64,000 nt of DNA from Artemisia argyi (lineage: Eukaryota > Streptophyta > Magnoliopsida > Asterales > Asteraceae): the NCBI GenBank assembly GCA_030686995.1, contig CM060691.1, forward strand, positions 60,588,338 to 60,652,337, written 5' to 3'. The position numbers were made by a program, and so were the translations under genes. The notes below the pieces were generated by a model. It had not been told where the DNA came from. It did not search any database and saw only the letters and a program-made list of their open reading frames with translations. Numbering within the stretch: the stretch's first letter is position 1; the number at the start of each line of letters is the position of its first letter. Positions 33,360 to 43,920 of this stretch are shown in pieces.

Positions 33360-33495
33360 TGAATTTATTTTACTAACAAAGGCACGAAAAATAGATAGAC
33401 TAAAGAAAACCTAAAAATAAAAATAAAATCTTACTAGAAAGGAATCTAGCAAGTAGACCTAATAAAAAGAAATTCTAACCAAGACAATAACTATT

Positions 33496-33513
33496 CCCCG
33501 GGCTGCGGCGCCA
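33496..33513 (-). other. Primer-binding site of the non-autonomous element
   Basis: The minus strand reads TGGCGCCGCAGCCCGGGG, six bases from the 5' LTR end. It resembles the tRNA-Asp-type site of the Athila element with a few changes. Confidence 0.75.
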
Positions 33514-33519
33514 AAAACT

Positions 33520-34778
33520 TGATGCATGGGAATTGCACCAGGTTTTACCTCTCAAGGGATCTCGAGAAGCTTACAACCCCCACCAGGCGGTGTACCTGAT
33601 CGTTGTAGTATAGTATGGTGACAAGTATCGGGGGATTGATCGTTCAACTCAGGAATAGTGTCGCTAGGATTAGAAAGCCTAAAAATTAAGTCTAGAGGTG
33701 AGGGATGATTCTTTTTGTAATTTTTTATTTGTATGAAAAGCAAGTAAAATCTCGGGTTTTGGAAGAGTGGGCGGAATTAGTTGCTAGTCAACTAACCCAA
33801 TAACTAAGATGCAATAAAAATAAGATAACAAAAATGTAAATTAAACTACTTAAACTAGTGGTGTGAACAATAAATGGGAAAATTGTGTTTACTTAGATTT
33901 CATTACTCCCTAGATATCTTTTACAGGTTGAAAGTTTGTTACAGTTGCGTGGATGACGGGTTATATTCCTTAATACCATTCGTGGGGTGGCGTATGTACT
34001 TCCCCAACTCTATAAGCTCCTACTTCACTCCTATGTCGAGCCTGCAAGAAGCTCCTAACATGGGATCACTAGAATTCGCTCTTGCATTAAATACAACCAT
34101 AAAAACCTAGTACGCATTGGTTCATGTTTCTTAAGACGTTCAAGCAAGTTACACTATGGAAGTTTGCCAGTTTTCTTAAGCAAGTTACACATGAAAGGTT
34201 TCAAATGGTAAAAACCCTTGAAAAGACTGATAAAATCGTGCTATGGTTTCTCCAAGTTATCCCTCTAATTGTCCTCTCTTCATGAATGAAAATTACAAAA
34301 TTATATATAGATTTTCCATCGTGACGGCGTCAAGAAGAGAATTCTGACGCCGTCAACTCGCTGCCCATAATAATATCGGATTGCCTAGATCCAAATCTGA
34401 CGCCGTCAAGAGCAAATTTCCTCTGGGCCGTCACGTGTAAAGGGACCATGACGGCCTATGGTGACGCCGTCATGCCCTAGTGTAAAAACTCTCTGGACCG
34501 TCATGTACTCTATCCACTTCACCTCTTGTTTTTACGCTTGACGCCGTCATGTAGAAGTTGGTGACACCGTCAGGTACTGTTCCCAGCAAGGAAAATTGAG
34601 ACTTTGCCGTTTTCTTCACTTTTAGGCTCCAAAAACGTCCAAAATGCTTCCTTTTACAGAATTCACTCCAAAAGTACCTAAAATCACAAAAGGAACGATT
34701 TAGGGCAATATTTGATCATATAAATTCGAATTCGGGCTTAAATGACCCCCTAAAAACGGATCATTTTGCGCCTCATCA
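33520..34778 (-). repeat. 5' LTR of the non-autonomous element (1259 bp)
   Basis: TATA-like CTATATATAA on the minus strand at 34301-34310, with the dyad array at 34319-34576 upstream of it. A deletion of about 190 bp near 34165 separates it from the other LTR. Confidence 0.92.
34319..34576 (-). promoter_or_regulatory. Cluster of TGACG-C-CGTCA dyads upstream of the TATA box
   Basis: At least five full or near-full copies of TGACGCCGTCA or its complement, plus several lone CCGTCA/TGACGG half sites, occur in about 260 bases. The motif is an inverted repeat of TGACG around one central base. TGACG is the core bound by plant TGA-type bZIP factors (as-1 element). The array ends about 10 bases upstream of the TATA box, the right place for an enhancer. 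Confidence 0.6.
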
Positions 34779-34783
34779 GGATA
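34779..34783. repeat. Target-site duplication GGATA, right copy
   Basis: Matches 28459-28463 and directly abuts the LTR. Confidence 0.85.
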
Positions 34784-35386
34784 CAAAGAAAAAGAAACTG
34801 CATTTCTAAAAATAAGTTCAAAGACATCGTTTCAGGTTAACAACATCGAATCTCAAATGTATCCAAACAAGTATCAATTCTTTCATGCTCTAAAAACTAG
34901 TTACATGAACAAACAATAACACAGTTACTTCCTTAATGATATCTTCCACATGAAAATCGGTCATGCGATGATCTGCACACAACTGCTAAAGTTCATCAAC
35001 CGTGATGTAACCACTACTATCCTTGTCAAAATACTGAAATGTAGAAACCAAGTGTTCCTCTCGATCCTGTTGGTTCAAGTGAATTGTAGCTACTACAAAT
35101 TCGCTATAGTCGATTGTCCCACTGTTGTCCACATCAGCCAGAAAACTAATGACATTTAGCTGTTGCTCACAAATTTTCGGTAAAAAACAAGAATGTCAAA
35201 TAAGATATGGCAACAATTCATTCGTGCAGATACAAATGGTCAATTTGGATCAATTATCACTAAGGGTCAAATGGATCAAGCTAAAAAATTAGCTAAATAG
35301 ATAAAGGTCAAATGGGACAAGCGGGTCAGGCAAGTTGAAAGTCAACTGAATGTATCCAAATGCAAAAAAAAATGTTTTAGTGTCCT

Positions 35387-36796
35387 TGATGCGTAGGGAT
35401 TGCACCAGGCTTTACCTCTCAAGGGATCTTGAGAAGCTTACAACCCCCACCAGGCAGTGTACCTGATCGATGTAGTATAGTATAATGACAAGTACCGGGG
35501 GATTGATCGTTCAACTAGGAAAAGTGTCGCTAGGATTAGAAAACCTAAAGACTAGGTCTAGAGATGAGGGATGATTCTTTTTGTATTTTTATATTTTTAG
35601 GAAAGCAAGTTAAAATCTCGGGTTTGAAGGATTAGGGCGGAATTAGTTGCTAGTCAACTAACCCAATACTAAGATACAATCAAAATAAAATACTAGAAAT
35701 GAAAATAAACTAAATTAAACTAAGGTTGTGAGCAATATATGGGAGAAATGTGTTTACTTAGATTTCACTACTCCCTAGATATCTTTTACACGTTAATTAC
35801 TTGTTATAGTTGCGTGGATGACGGATTGTATTCCTTAATACCATTCATGGGGTGGCGTACTTAATTCCCCAATCCTATGAGTGCCTACTTCACTCCTAAG
35901 TCGAGCCGGCTAAGAGGCTCCTAACATGGGATCATTAGAATTTACTCATGCATTAAATACAACCAATAAAACCTAGTACACATCGGTTCATGTTTCCTAA
36001 AACGTTCAAGCATGTTACACAATGGAGATCTGCCAGTTTTCTTAAGCCTAACATTGAAATCATTCATCCAATACAACCATAAACAAGTAATCAACACATA
36101 ATTAACATCTAGGTTTCATTAGATCTAAGCAAACACAAGATAGATCAAGCCTAGCATGTTGAAATCAAGACAAACACAAGATATAGACAACCAACACATA
36201 GACATATTGATTGAATTAAGAGAAGACTTATCTCAATAGCACATGAAAGGATTCAAGGGCTGAAAACCCTTGAAAAAGCTGTAAAATACGTACAAGGTTC
36301 GGCCCTAGGGTTTCTCCACACAAGTTCCTCTCTAATGAATGAAAAATAGAAAACTATATATAGAGTTTAGAAGGTGATGGCGTCAAGAACAAATGTCTGA
36401 CGCCGTCATCTCGCCGCCAAATAGTTCCTCGGACTGCCTAGATCTGGGTCTGACGCCGTCATGTATACACCTTATGCAGGCCATCATGATTTTAACTCTT
36501 GACGCCCTTGTTGTGACGCCGTCAAGTTTGCACTCGATCGTCACCACTTTTACTCTTGACGCCGTCATGATTTTACTCTTGACGCCGTCAGGTACTGTTC
36601 TCAGCATGGAAAATTATGTCTTTGGCGTTTTCTTCACTTTTATGCTCCAAAAATGTCCGAATTGCTTCCTTTTCCAGATTTCACTCCCAAAGTACCTAAA
36701 ATCACAAAAGGAACGATTTAGGGTAATATTTGATCAAATAAATTCAATTCCGGGCTTAAATGACCCCCTAAAAGTGGTTCATTTTTCGCCTCATCA
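35387..36796 (-). mobile_element. Solo LTR of the dead-protease element family
   Basis: 1410 bp with termini TGATGAGG…GCATCA on the minus strand, flanked by a perfect GTCCT duplication (35382-35386 and 36797-36801). It aligns with the LTRs at 28464 and 33520 but is clearly more diverged than they are from each other. The TATA box CTATATATAG is at 36354-36363, with TGACGCCGTCA copies at 36373-36595. There is no internal region. Confidence 0.9.
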
Positions 36797-36801
36797 GTCC
36801 T

Positions 36802-36995
36802 CATACAAATAGCTAGATTTTCAATGTAATAATATAGTTCTGCAATTCTATTGAACATATAATTTACTTATAATGGCTTATAAAGTTTAAGTGGGTAGCC
36901 CAACCCGACCCGTTTTGAACTTACAACAATTACCCATTTTGACCCGTTGCCTGACAGTTCCATTTTGCCACACCTACGTCAGATAACAGCCTTAT
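36802..36995 (-). other. CDPK intron remnant
   Basis: Short host DNA between the solo LTR and the EF-hand 1 exon, including GGGTAGCCCAACCCGACCCG-type simple sequence. Confidence 0.5.
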
Positions 36996-37475
36996 TGCAT
37001 TCCATAAGGTCTCGTTTTTCTGTATCCTTTAATGTAGAACCAAACTTTCTTAGTCCGGATTTTAGCTCATCAAATATAATAGCACCACTGTTGTCTGTAT
37101 CCATTGCTTTGAACATCTCCTTCAAACCAGCAATCTCTTCTTCTAATAAACTCTCAGTTATAACCTAAATGCATCGAACAAGGAAAGGATCAATATCTTG
37201 TTTTTTTAATAAAATTTTAGACTTTTTATTTGGAAATTCATTAATATTGTTGAAATTGTTCTATATGTACTTCTATTGTAGTGTCAGTTGCATGTGTATG
37301 TCATTCATCAGATCAAGAGGCATAATTAATAAATGAAAACATAATAAATTACAGCATCCACATGCCCACAAAGCCATCTTCTTTAACTTATTCATTGCTG
37401 AGAACTGCTTTAAACAAGAAAGAACTGCTGGATCCAATTCTCTATCAGGAGCAACACCGTTTTTGTTGGGTCTGT

Positions 37476-38600
37476 TAAAACCCAATCTCCTTAAACTAGG
37501 ATTTGAACATAAAATATCCTAAGTGTTTAATAACCGTAAACACTCAACAAGTCACTGAATGCATAGTCTTTCCGTGAGTCATCCTCAAGAAGCTCAGGAC
37601 GAACCTATGAAGAAAGGTTCGCCACTTAGTGAGGCAGTTCTCAGTGAATGCTACCTGAGCCAAAGAAGAAGATGATGGAATCAGTGAGTAATGACAATAG
37701 CTCACTGAATCCCCTTAACTCCTCACCAACTAAAGACTAAGCGAACAAAGACTGAAGAAGTAAAAGACTGAAGTAAAGGCGGGATTAGGCGGGATCAGTT
37801 TGAATGGATAAGGAAGAGTCCTTATCAAGCAAAGGTCAAATTTCCCTAAATAGGTATAAAACCAAGAGTTTTGTCAACACTAAAGATCATAAAGTAACCT
37901 TATTCTTTACTAGTTATAGCCAATTGTAACAGTGACAAAATACCTATGTATTTTGTCAAATATAGGCACATGTGATCTTTGTCTTTTAGGCTTTGTCTTT
38001 TAGGTAACTGTTAAGATTTACTTGTGTATAAATAGAGAATAAGAGAGACGTAAAGATTAAGTTTGTGTACTAAATGCTTAGACATTCACAAACCAAATCT
38101 TTACTCTCTCCAAATAGCAACAATCCACTGAGATAGCTCAGATTGGTCATTAGTTGTTACTTAAGTAGTAACTTAATTTTAGTGAGGAGTAAACACACTG
38201 TTAATACAAATAATGTCAACAATGTTATTCGCATTATTCGATCTTCTCGTGTTTTGATAATCACAAAATATAAAGACATGTTACGTAAGGTTACGATTTA
38301 TAAGTTTTTAATCGAGGAAACTCGTTTCTTCTACGTAGCTGCTACAACATCACTTCAGGTATGAACAAACTTTATACCGTCATTAGTTAAGTGATCAAAG
38401 AGCTTTATTTTCTCCTAAACTTACATTTTTGAGTTTGACAAAACATTTTAACAAAAGTATTTTTGTGTGTTTTACTGAAATGTTTTATTATGAAAATAAA
38501 TTCAAATTCAAACCTTATAACAGCTAGTTTTCCTCCCAAATCAGTTCAGTCTGCACCAGATAAGTTTTCACCACGTCAGGACAAAATGGGAGCGTTTCGT
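37476..38600 (+). other. Possible LTR-like sequence, unassigned
   Basis: It begins TGTTAAAACCC exactly where CDPK homology stops. It has a TATAAATAGAG box near 38026 followed by a leader-like stretch, as plant Copia LTRs do. I found no second copy, primer site or target duplication. Confidence 0.3.
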
Positions 38601-39660
38601 CTGGACGGTCCCTTAAATAGGCCGACGGTCCCTTAGTGATAAAGGACCGTCTGGTATTTACGGGTCCATCTATCTCCCTCCTGTCGCCTATAAATACTTA
38701 ACTGATACACTTCTGAAAACAAGGATTTTCACACACAAAACGTTCTGGTCTATGTTCATTTTATCTTTGATCACTATTACATGTCGGTATATGTTTATAA
38801 GTGATTTCCTCTTCCGTCAAGTGCAAGAGAAGAACTCTCGACATACATGAAGACTTGAGATGTTATATGTATCCACACACAAATGTAACAAGTGTTACGG
38901 TGATAGGTTCTGTAAATAATGTTATTGTTTTCCGACTTGTGTGTGAGTCGAGGATGGGGATATTTGTGTGAACTTGGATGGTGATGTAGATCCAAGTAGT
39001 CTTGTAACTAGATTAGTTCATGTATTTGATATGATGAGAGTGATGTCCTAGTGTGTAAGTTAGGACTTAGTTGAGTCTTGTGTGAAGGCTTGGTTCGGGT
39101 GAAGAACCAAGTGTGTGAAGGCTTGGTTCGGGTGAAGAACCAAGTGTGTCAAGTGTGTGAAGGCTTGAATCCGGGTGAAGAACCAAGTATGTCAATTAAG
39201 TGAAGGATTAGATCTGGTTAAGATTCAAGTTGGATAAGAGTGCTTGTTCGTGTGACCACGTGGGCCTTGGAGTAGATTGGTTATAGCTACGATTAGAACT
39301 CGACATTATGCTTAGTGTCGTTAAGCCTTGTGTAAACATGTGTACGGATTGCTCCGCCTGAAAAAGTGTGTTGATATGGTGACTGATAACTCTCGAGTGT
39401 GGTACTCGGGGAGGGGAGTAGGACGGAGAGTGAGCTTCGTGCCGAACCACTATAAATCACCGCGTCTCTTGGTTGTGTTCTTTCCTTAATCTTTACTTTA
39501 CTTGTTTTATTTGTGTATGCTAGTGACCAAATTGATATCACATAACTAGTAGAATTCAACAAGTTTGTAAATGAAAAATAACCGGACCTAAAATGGCTAA
39601 ACGCTTTAGAAAATTAGAAAGGAGCGGTGAAACTATTCAACCCCCCTTCTAGTTTCTACA
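38600..39660 (+). other. Decayed Copia-like LTR fragment
   Basis: The stretch from CTCTCGAGTGTGGTACTCG (39390) through CACTATAAATCACCG (39450) to CAACCCCCCTTCTAG (39640) has the layout of a plant Copia LTR 3' half. A diverged relative lies at 45105-45240. No coding sequence is seen. Confidence 0.4.
39077..39235 (+). repeat. Short tandem repeat GTGTGAAGGCTTGGTTCGGG
   Basis: Units of 35-50 bases (GTGTGAAGGCTTGGTTCGGG…GAAGAACCAA) occur three times almost perfectly and once degenerate. Confidence 0.85.
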
Positions 39661-40286
39661 CACACCATACTTGTCATTCAATCCCAAGTATTGTTCCGCA
39701 AACACTTGGGTATAATTCTTTTTGATTAATTTCTAATAAATAGTTAAACATTGAAAAACATTGTTTCTTATCTTTTACGTTTATTTACTTTAAGTTGTTA
39801 ATCATTACATTGCTATACCATGGAACTTGGTTAGATTAACTTCGTAGTTAAGATTAACCAAGTAAAAGGGAACAACAAGTGTTATCAAAGCCTCTGATTT
39901 GTAAAACTTTTCAAAAAAAACTTATAAAATTGCATAATGGACCATCACACCACAAACATTACCCATTTTTCTGCATATATGGTCCACAAAAATTGGATCC
40001 ATGAGTAGATCCTGAATGGAATAGGAAAGTAAATGGTTACAAAATGCTAAGCCTTGATATTAAGAAACCAACATAAACCAATGAATATAAACAAAATAAC
40101 CACTGTCAACAGTCGAACCACAATAAATTCAATTGCTGTGTTTTGAAGCAAAGTGCGAATAGTTTGTGATCAAAATATTGTAAGTTGCAACCAGTTAAAT
40201 TGATAAATTTCATTCAGACATTTTATCAAACACTTTGGATGCATATAAAAATATAACATTACAAAATCAAAACAAAGGGAGAAACA
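39661..40286. other. AT-rich spacer
   Basis: No gene or clear repeat is seen. It ends with CACTTCC, of which CTTCC (40287-40291) is the left target duplication of the next LTR. Confidence 0.45.
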
Positions 40287-41159
40287 CTTCCTGTAATATC
40301 CCGTAAATTTCTCCTCTTAATTTTAAATGATTGACGAGAGTAATCTAACGTCACGATTTAATTAATCATTTTTACGGACTAAATTTTTGCTTTTATTCAA
40401 CTAGATTAATCTAAACGTCGTAACGCGTTCGCACATTCTTTATGTCACCCTCTTACCATGTAATGAGATAAATGAATTGTAACTTCAATGGTCAAAGTTT
40501 CTTCATTATTATTTTTTTATACTATTCGATGTACAGGGACCATGTACCCATTTTCTTCATTCACATTTCACAAAACAACTCACATATTGAACTATTCATA
40601 TTTTGGTGATAAATAATTTATAAAGGGAAAACTAATATTTACTAACGGATAATGCCGGATTTTCGTCAAGCTAATATAAATATTTTTTTTCTAACTTTCC
40701 CTCCACTAACTAAATATATATAACAATTATATATGTATTCCGTATCACGTAAACATTCCTAATATAAATACTTGACGAATAAGTGTTTTGGCCCGTCGGG
40801 TAACATGCCGGTTACTTACCTAAGAGACCCCAGTTTGAATCCTATCATTGACACTTTTGGTATTTATTTTCATCTTACCATTTGACGAATATTTTTGGAC
40901 CCAATCTAATGCATTTTTTATAACTTTTAATAAAAATGACAAAACTATTATTTTTCTTACTTATTATCCACTAACCTTAGATAAATATAAACACATTTAT
41001 AATTATCACGAAACATTGTTAATTTAAACATTTAGCTTATAGTAGTAATTATAATTTGGACAACGACATATAATCTTTCGCAAATGCTTTCATTGTGAAT
41101 ACTTTTCGTATTAAGGCTTTCGGTTATTCTCGAACCAGAGCCTTATCCGTCTTGAATAC

Positions 41160-41162
<3 letters not shown>

Positions 41163-41231
<69 letters not shown>
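41163..41231 (+). repeat. (TA)n microsatellite
   Basis: About 34 TA units directly against the Helitron 3' end. Confidence 0.95.
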
Positions 41232-41232
<1 letters not shown>

Positions 41233-41233
<1 letters not shown>

Positions 41234-42087
41234 TAGCAGGGTACCCGCGCGATGCAGCGGCGGGTACCCTGTGACTATAACAATTAATTTTCTGGTGCGG
41301 CGGGTACCCTGTGACTATAACAATTAATTTTCTGGTAACGTGATGTTATGCGATCATATTTTTTCTTTAACAATTAATTTACAAATAATAATAACTTTTG
41401 TTAAGACAATGGTGTAATTCCATCTCCTATTAACCAAAGTAATCACAAACAAAAATTTTGATTATTTCCTTCAGCACAATCAACTTTAAATTTTCGGACT
41501 TCAAGAAATGTTTAGGCTAACATTTACCCTAAATTTCAATAGGTCCAAAATATAACTAAACTACACAGCCCAATTTAATCATTACCGTACCAACACAAAT
41601 ATATAACTCATTTAAGGTGTAGTCGTTTAAAATAGATATTCATTTCAGCCCAATATTTTGTGATATAACATTTTGATCATAAACACATTGCAATCATTCC
41701 AGTCCATTTAATTGTTTCAACGCAGTCCAAAATATTTAATATAGCATTTAAGGCTTGTTTCTCATAGACATTTGCCATACTTGTGTTGATAGGGTCGGAA
41801 TAGTATTATATTTTATAAAAAAAAGGAACTCGAGTTGTAGTTTATGCTTATTTATAGTTTGTGTGGAAGCTTGATTATATTGTACTTTGTGGTTAAAAAG
41901 TTGTATTTTTGGATGAAGTGGAGTTTTTAATAATGTATTAATTGTAGTATATGAGTAGTGTGTTTTTAGTTTTTTGAGTGCTTTAGATACTTGTAAATAA
42001 TGCTTATAATGTAGTATTTACTTAAAATTTATATTAGGAAATCTTAAAAATTTAATAGGAGAGAGGGTCTAATATGTATTATAAGTA

Positions 42088-42094
<7 letters not shown>
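41233..42094 (-). mobile_element. Non-autonomous Helitron 3, inserted in a TA repeat
   Basis: The 3' end on the minus strand reads …CGCGGGTACCCTG then CTAG then T, with a GC stem before it. The 5' end reads TATATACTACTTATAATAC, close to the TCTATACTACTT start of Helitron 1. It is flanked by TA repeats on both sides. A unit of about 40 bp (GCGGCGGGTACCCTG…TTTTCTGGT) is duplicated at 41257-41335. Confidence 0.55.

Positions 42095-42142
<48 letters not shown>
42091..42142 (+). repeat. (TA)n microsatellite
   Basis: About 26 TA units at the other side of Helitron 3. Confidence 0.95.
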
Positions 42143-42145
<3 letters not shown>

Positions 42146-43920
42146 ACTTTGTCCAAGAGCCAATACTTACAAACACTTTGGAATGATTTAAACGTAAACT
42201 CTGCTACACAAGCAACATTAAACGCAAGCCACATTTGCCACAAAACTATTATGTCATCCGACATTGTTTCAAGTCACAATTCTCGATAAGTTAAACTTAT
42301 CTCAAACTTCCATATTATTCAGGTTGTCTTTTGGAGCAATTCCTATTCTACATCTAGCAGTACTTTACTTTGTCTATCATTCCACTAAGGTGAGTCATAG
42401 CCCCTCTCTTACTCTTTTATAATTGTTTTATAAATGTTTTGGGGGAGATACATGCTCGACTACATGTTTTATACTTTTACAAGTACTCGTTAACTATTTA
42501 CTTATTACTGTGAGTTCCATAGCCCCCACACTTCTACCTGTTTTAAATTGCTTTCGGGGGGAATACATGTTCATATTACATATAAACTTTACGAGTTTAC
42601 CCTAAACATTATACTCAGTTGATAAACCACTCTACTTGTTATCGAAATGTAATACTTGCTTTTACTTACAAAGGAACTATAAACTTTTGCGAATTTCTAT
42701 GAACTTATGAATCCACTTTTACACATTTTATATCTCATGAAGAGATACCTACTATAAACATGATTACAAGTGATTTTAAACTGTATGCTATCTTGATTAT
42801 TATTGCCTAAGACACACTTTTGCCTCTGAAAGTCCCTCGTATCATGAACCTTAGTCACTTGTGAGTGAACGCGAATATAGTGAATAGATCTATTAGCAGT
42901 TGACACCCCATTTGTGCTAGCTGGATAGGTAGCCAAATGCACTTTATTTGAAGAACAATAGGATGTTGGCAAACTCCTACACGAGGGCACTATTACTTAC
43001 ATTATTTACGATGTCACACATGTTAAGGGTTGCGTTCATGAGACTTAGAGCAATAAGGCAGTACTGTAGTCGTGATACAGTACTGCAACTACTAAATTTA
43101 TGGGCGTATAACAACGTAGCCCACTGTTTATCAAACTTTGAACTTGTTTTCATTATATAGCAGAAAATCACTACTTGGTAAACCATAACTAATTTGTGTT
43201 GACCCGGTAGGGCAACCAAACCAACTGTGGGTGTATAACAACGTAACCCACTACTTATTTTATTAATAATAGTATCTATTACCATTACTATCTAAACTTG
43301 GAATTATTGGAAAATCAACTGACTTTATGCCAATTCTATGGATTCACTCACTCGTTACTTTTGAAAACCAAATGTTTAAATTATGAACCCTATGGATGTA
43401 CTCATTCTTTGATTTCGCAAATCAACTGTTTCAACTAAAAACTTTAAGGAATTATCCACACTTTGATTTTGCTAATTAACTGTTTAAATTATAAACACCA
43501 TGGATTTACTCACACTTTGAATTTGGATAATCAACTGTTTATTTATAACTACTATGGACTCACAAACTCTTTGATTTTGGAAATCAACTATTTTACATAT
43601 AAACTCTATGAACTCACCAACCTTTGTGTTGACGCTTTTAGCATGTGTTTATCTCAGGTCCATAATGAGCAAGGATGGCATGGAGGAGCACGGACACTTA
43701 CGAAGGCTATAAATTTTACTATCATTCGAAAACTTAATTAACAAACTTTGAAACCACTGGGACCTCATTTTATAAACTCTGATATTTATAAAGTCCGAAT
43801 GATAAATCTTTTAAAACGACTAAAATAATGATCGTTTTCTACTATTAAACTGTTGAGCCATGAAGTAACACCAAATCTAAATTCCGCTGCATATTTTAAA
43901 ATTGGGGGTGTTACACTTCC

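Larger units (their letters stand above)
28464..34778 (-). mobile_element. Non-autonomous LTR retrotransposon, 6.3 kb
   Basis: Minus-strand element with LTRs at 28464-29908 and 33520-34778, a perfect GGATA target duplication and termini TGATGAGG…GCATCA. The primer site is TGGCGCCGCAGCCCGGGGA-like (33496-33513) and the polypurine-like tract begins at 29909. The only credible ORF is at 32502-33359. No reverse transcriptase, RNase H or integrase is visible, so it must move with another element's proteins. The Athila element next door, with the same LTR termini and a related primer site, is the natural candidate. Confidence 0.88.
34929..37463 (-). pseudogene. Calcium-dependent protein kinase (CDPK) relic, EF-hand exons
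   Basis: Three minus-strand exons are recognisable. About 37370-37463 encodes [19 protein letters not shown] and [11 protein letters not shown], the autoinhibitory junction. 36996-37164 encodes [20 protein letters not shown] and [22 protein letters not shown]-hand 1. 34929-35137 encodes [37 protein letters not shown] and [15 protein letters not shown]-hands 2 and 3. It is dead: a TAG replaces a codon after VDEL, the donor after EF-hand 1 reads ATAAGG instead of GTAAGG, the acceptor before EF-hand 2 reads TTTCTGG instead of CAG, and a base is inserted in exon 2. A solo LTR (35387-36796) occupies the intron between the EF-hand exons. The kinase domain is absent; upstream sequence is replaced at about 37475 by LTR-like DNA. 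Confidence 0.85.
40292..43915 (-). mobile_element. Solo LTR, TGTAACACCCCC family, with a nested Helitron
   Basis: On the minus strand it begins TGTAACACCCCC at 43915 and ends GGGATATTACA at 40292. CTTCC flanks both ends (40287-40291, 43916-43920). Its first 400 bases match the truncated LTR at 1-1882. No retrotransposon internal domain is found. About 0.9 kb of the length is the nested Helitron at 41233-42094 with its (TA)n flanks. Confidence 0.85.

Noticed and set aside
37476..38360. Complete Copia LTR beginning TGTTAAAACCC
   Set aside because: Start and TATA box fit, but no matching end, target duplication, primer site or second copy was found, so only a low-confidence note is given.
42079..42264. 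ORF ending in an Ile-Tyr run
   Set aside because: Read-through of a TA microsatellite.
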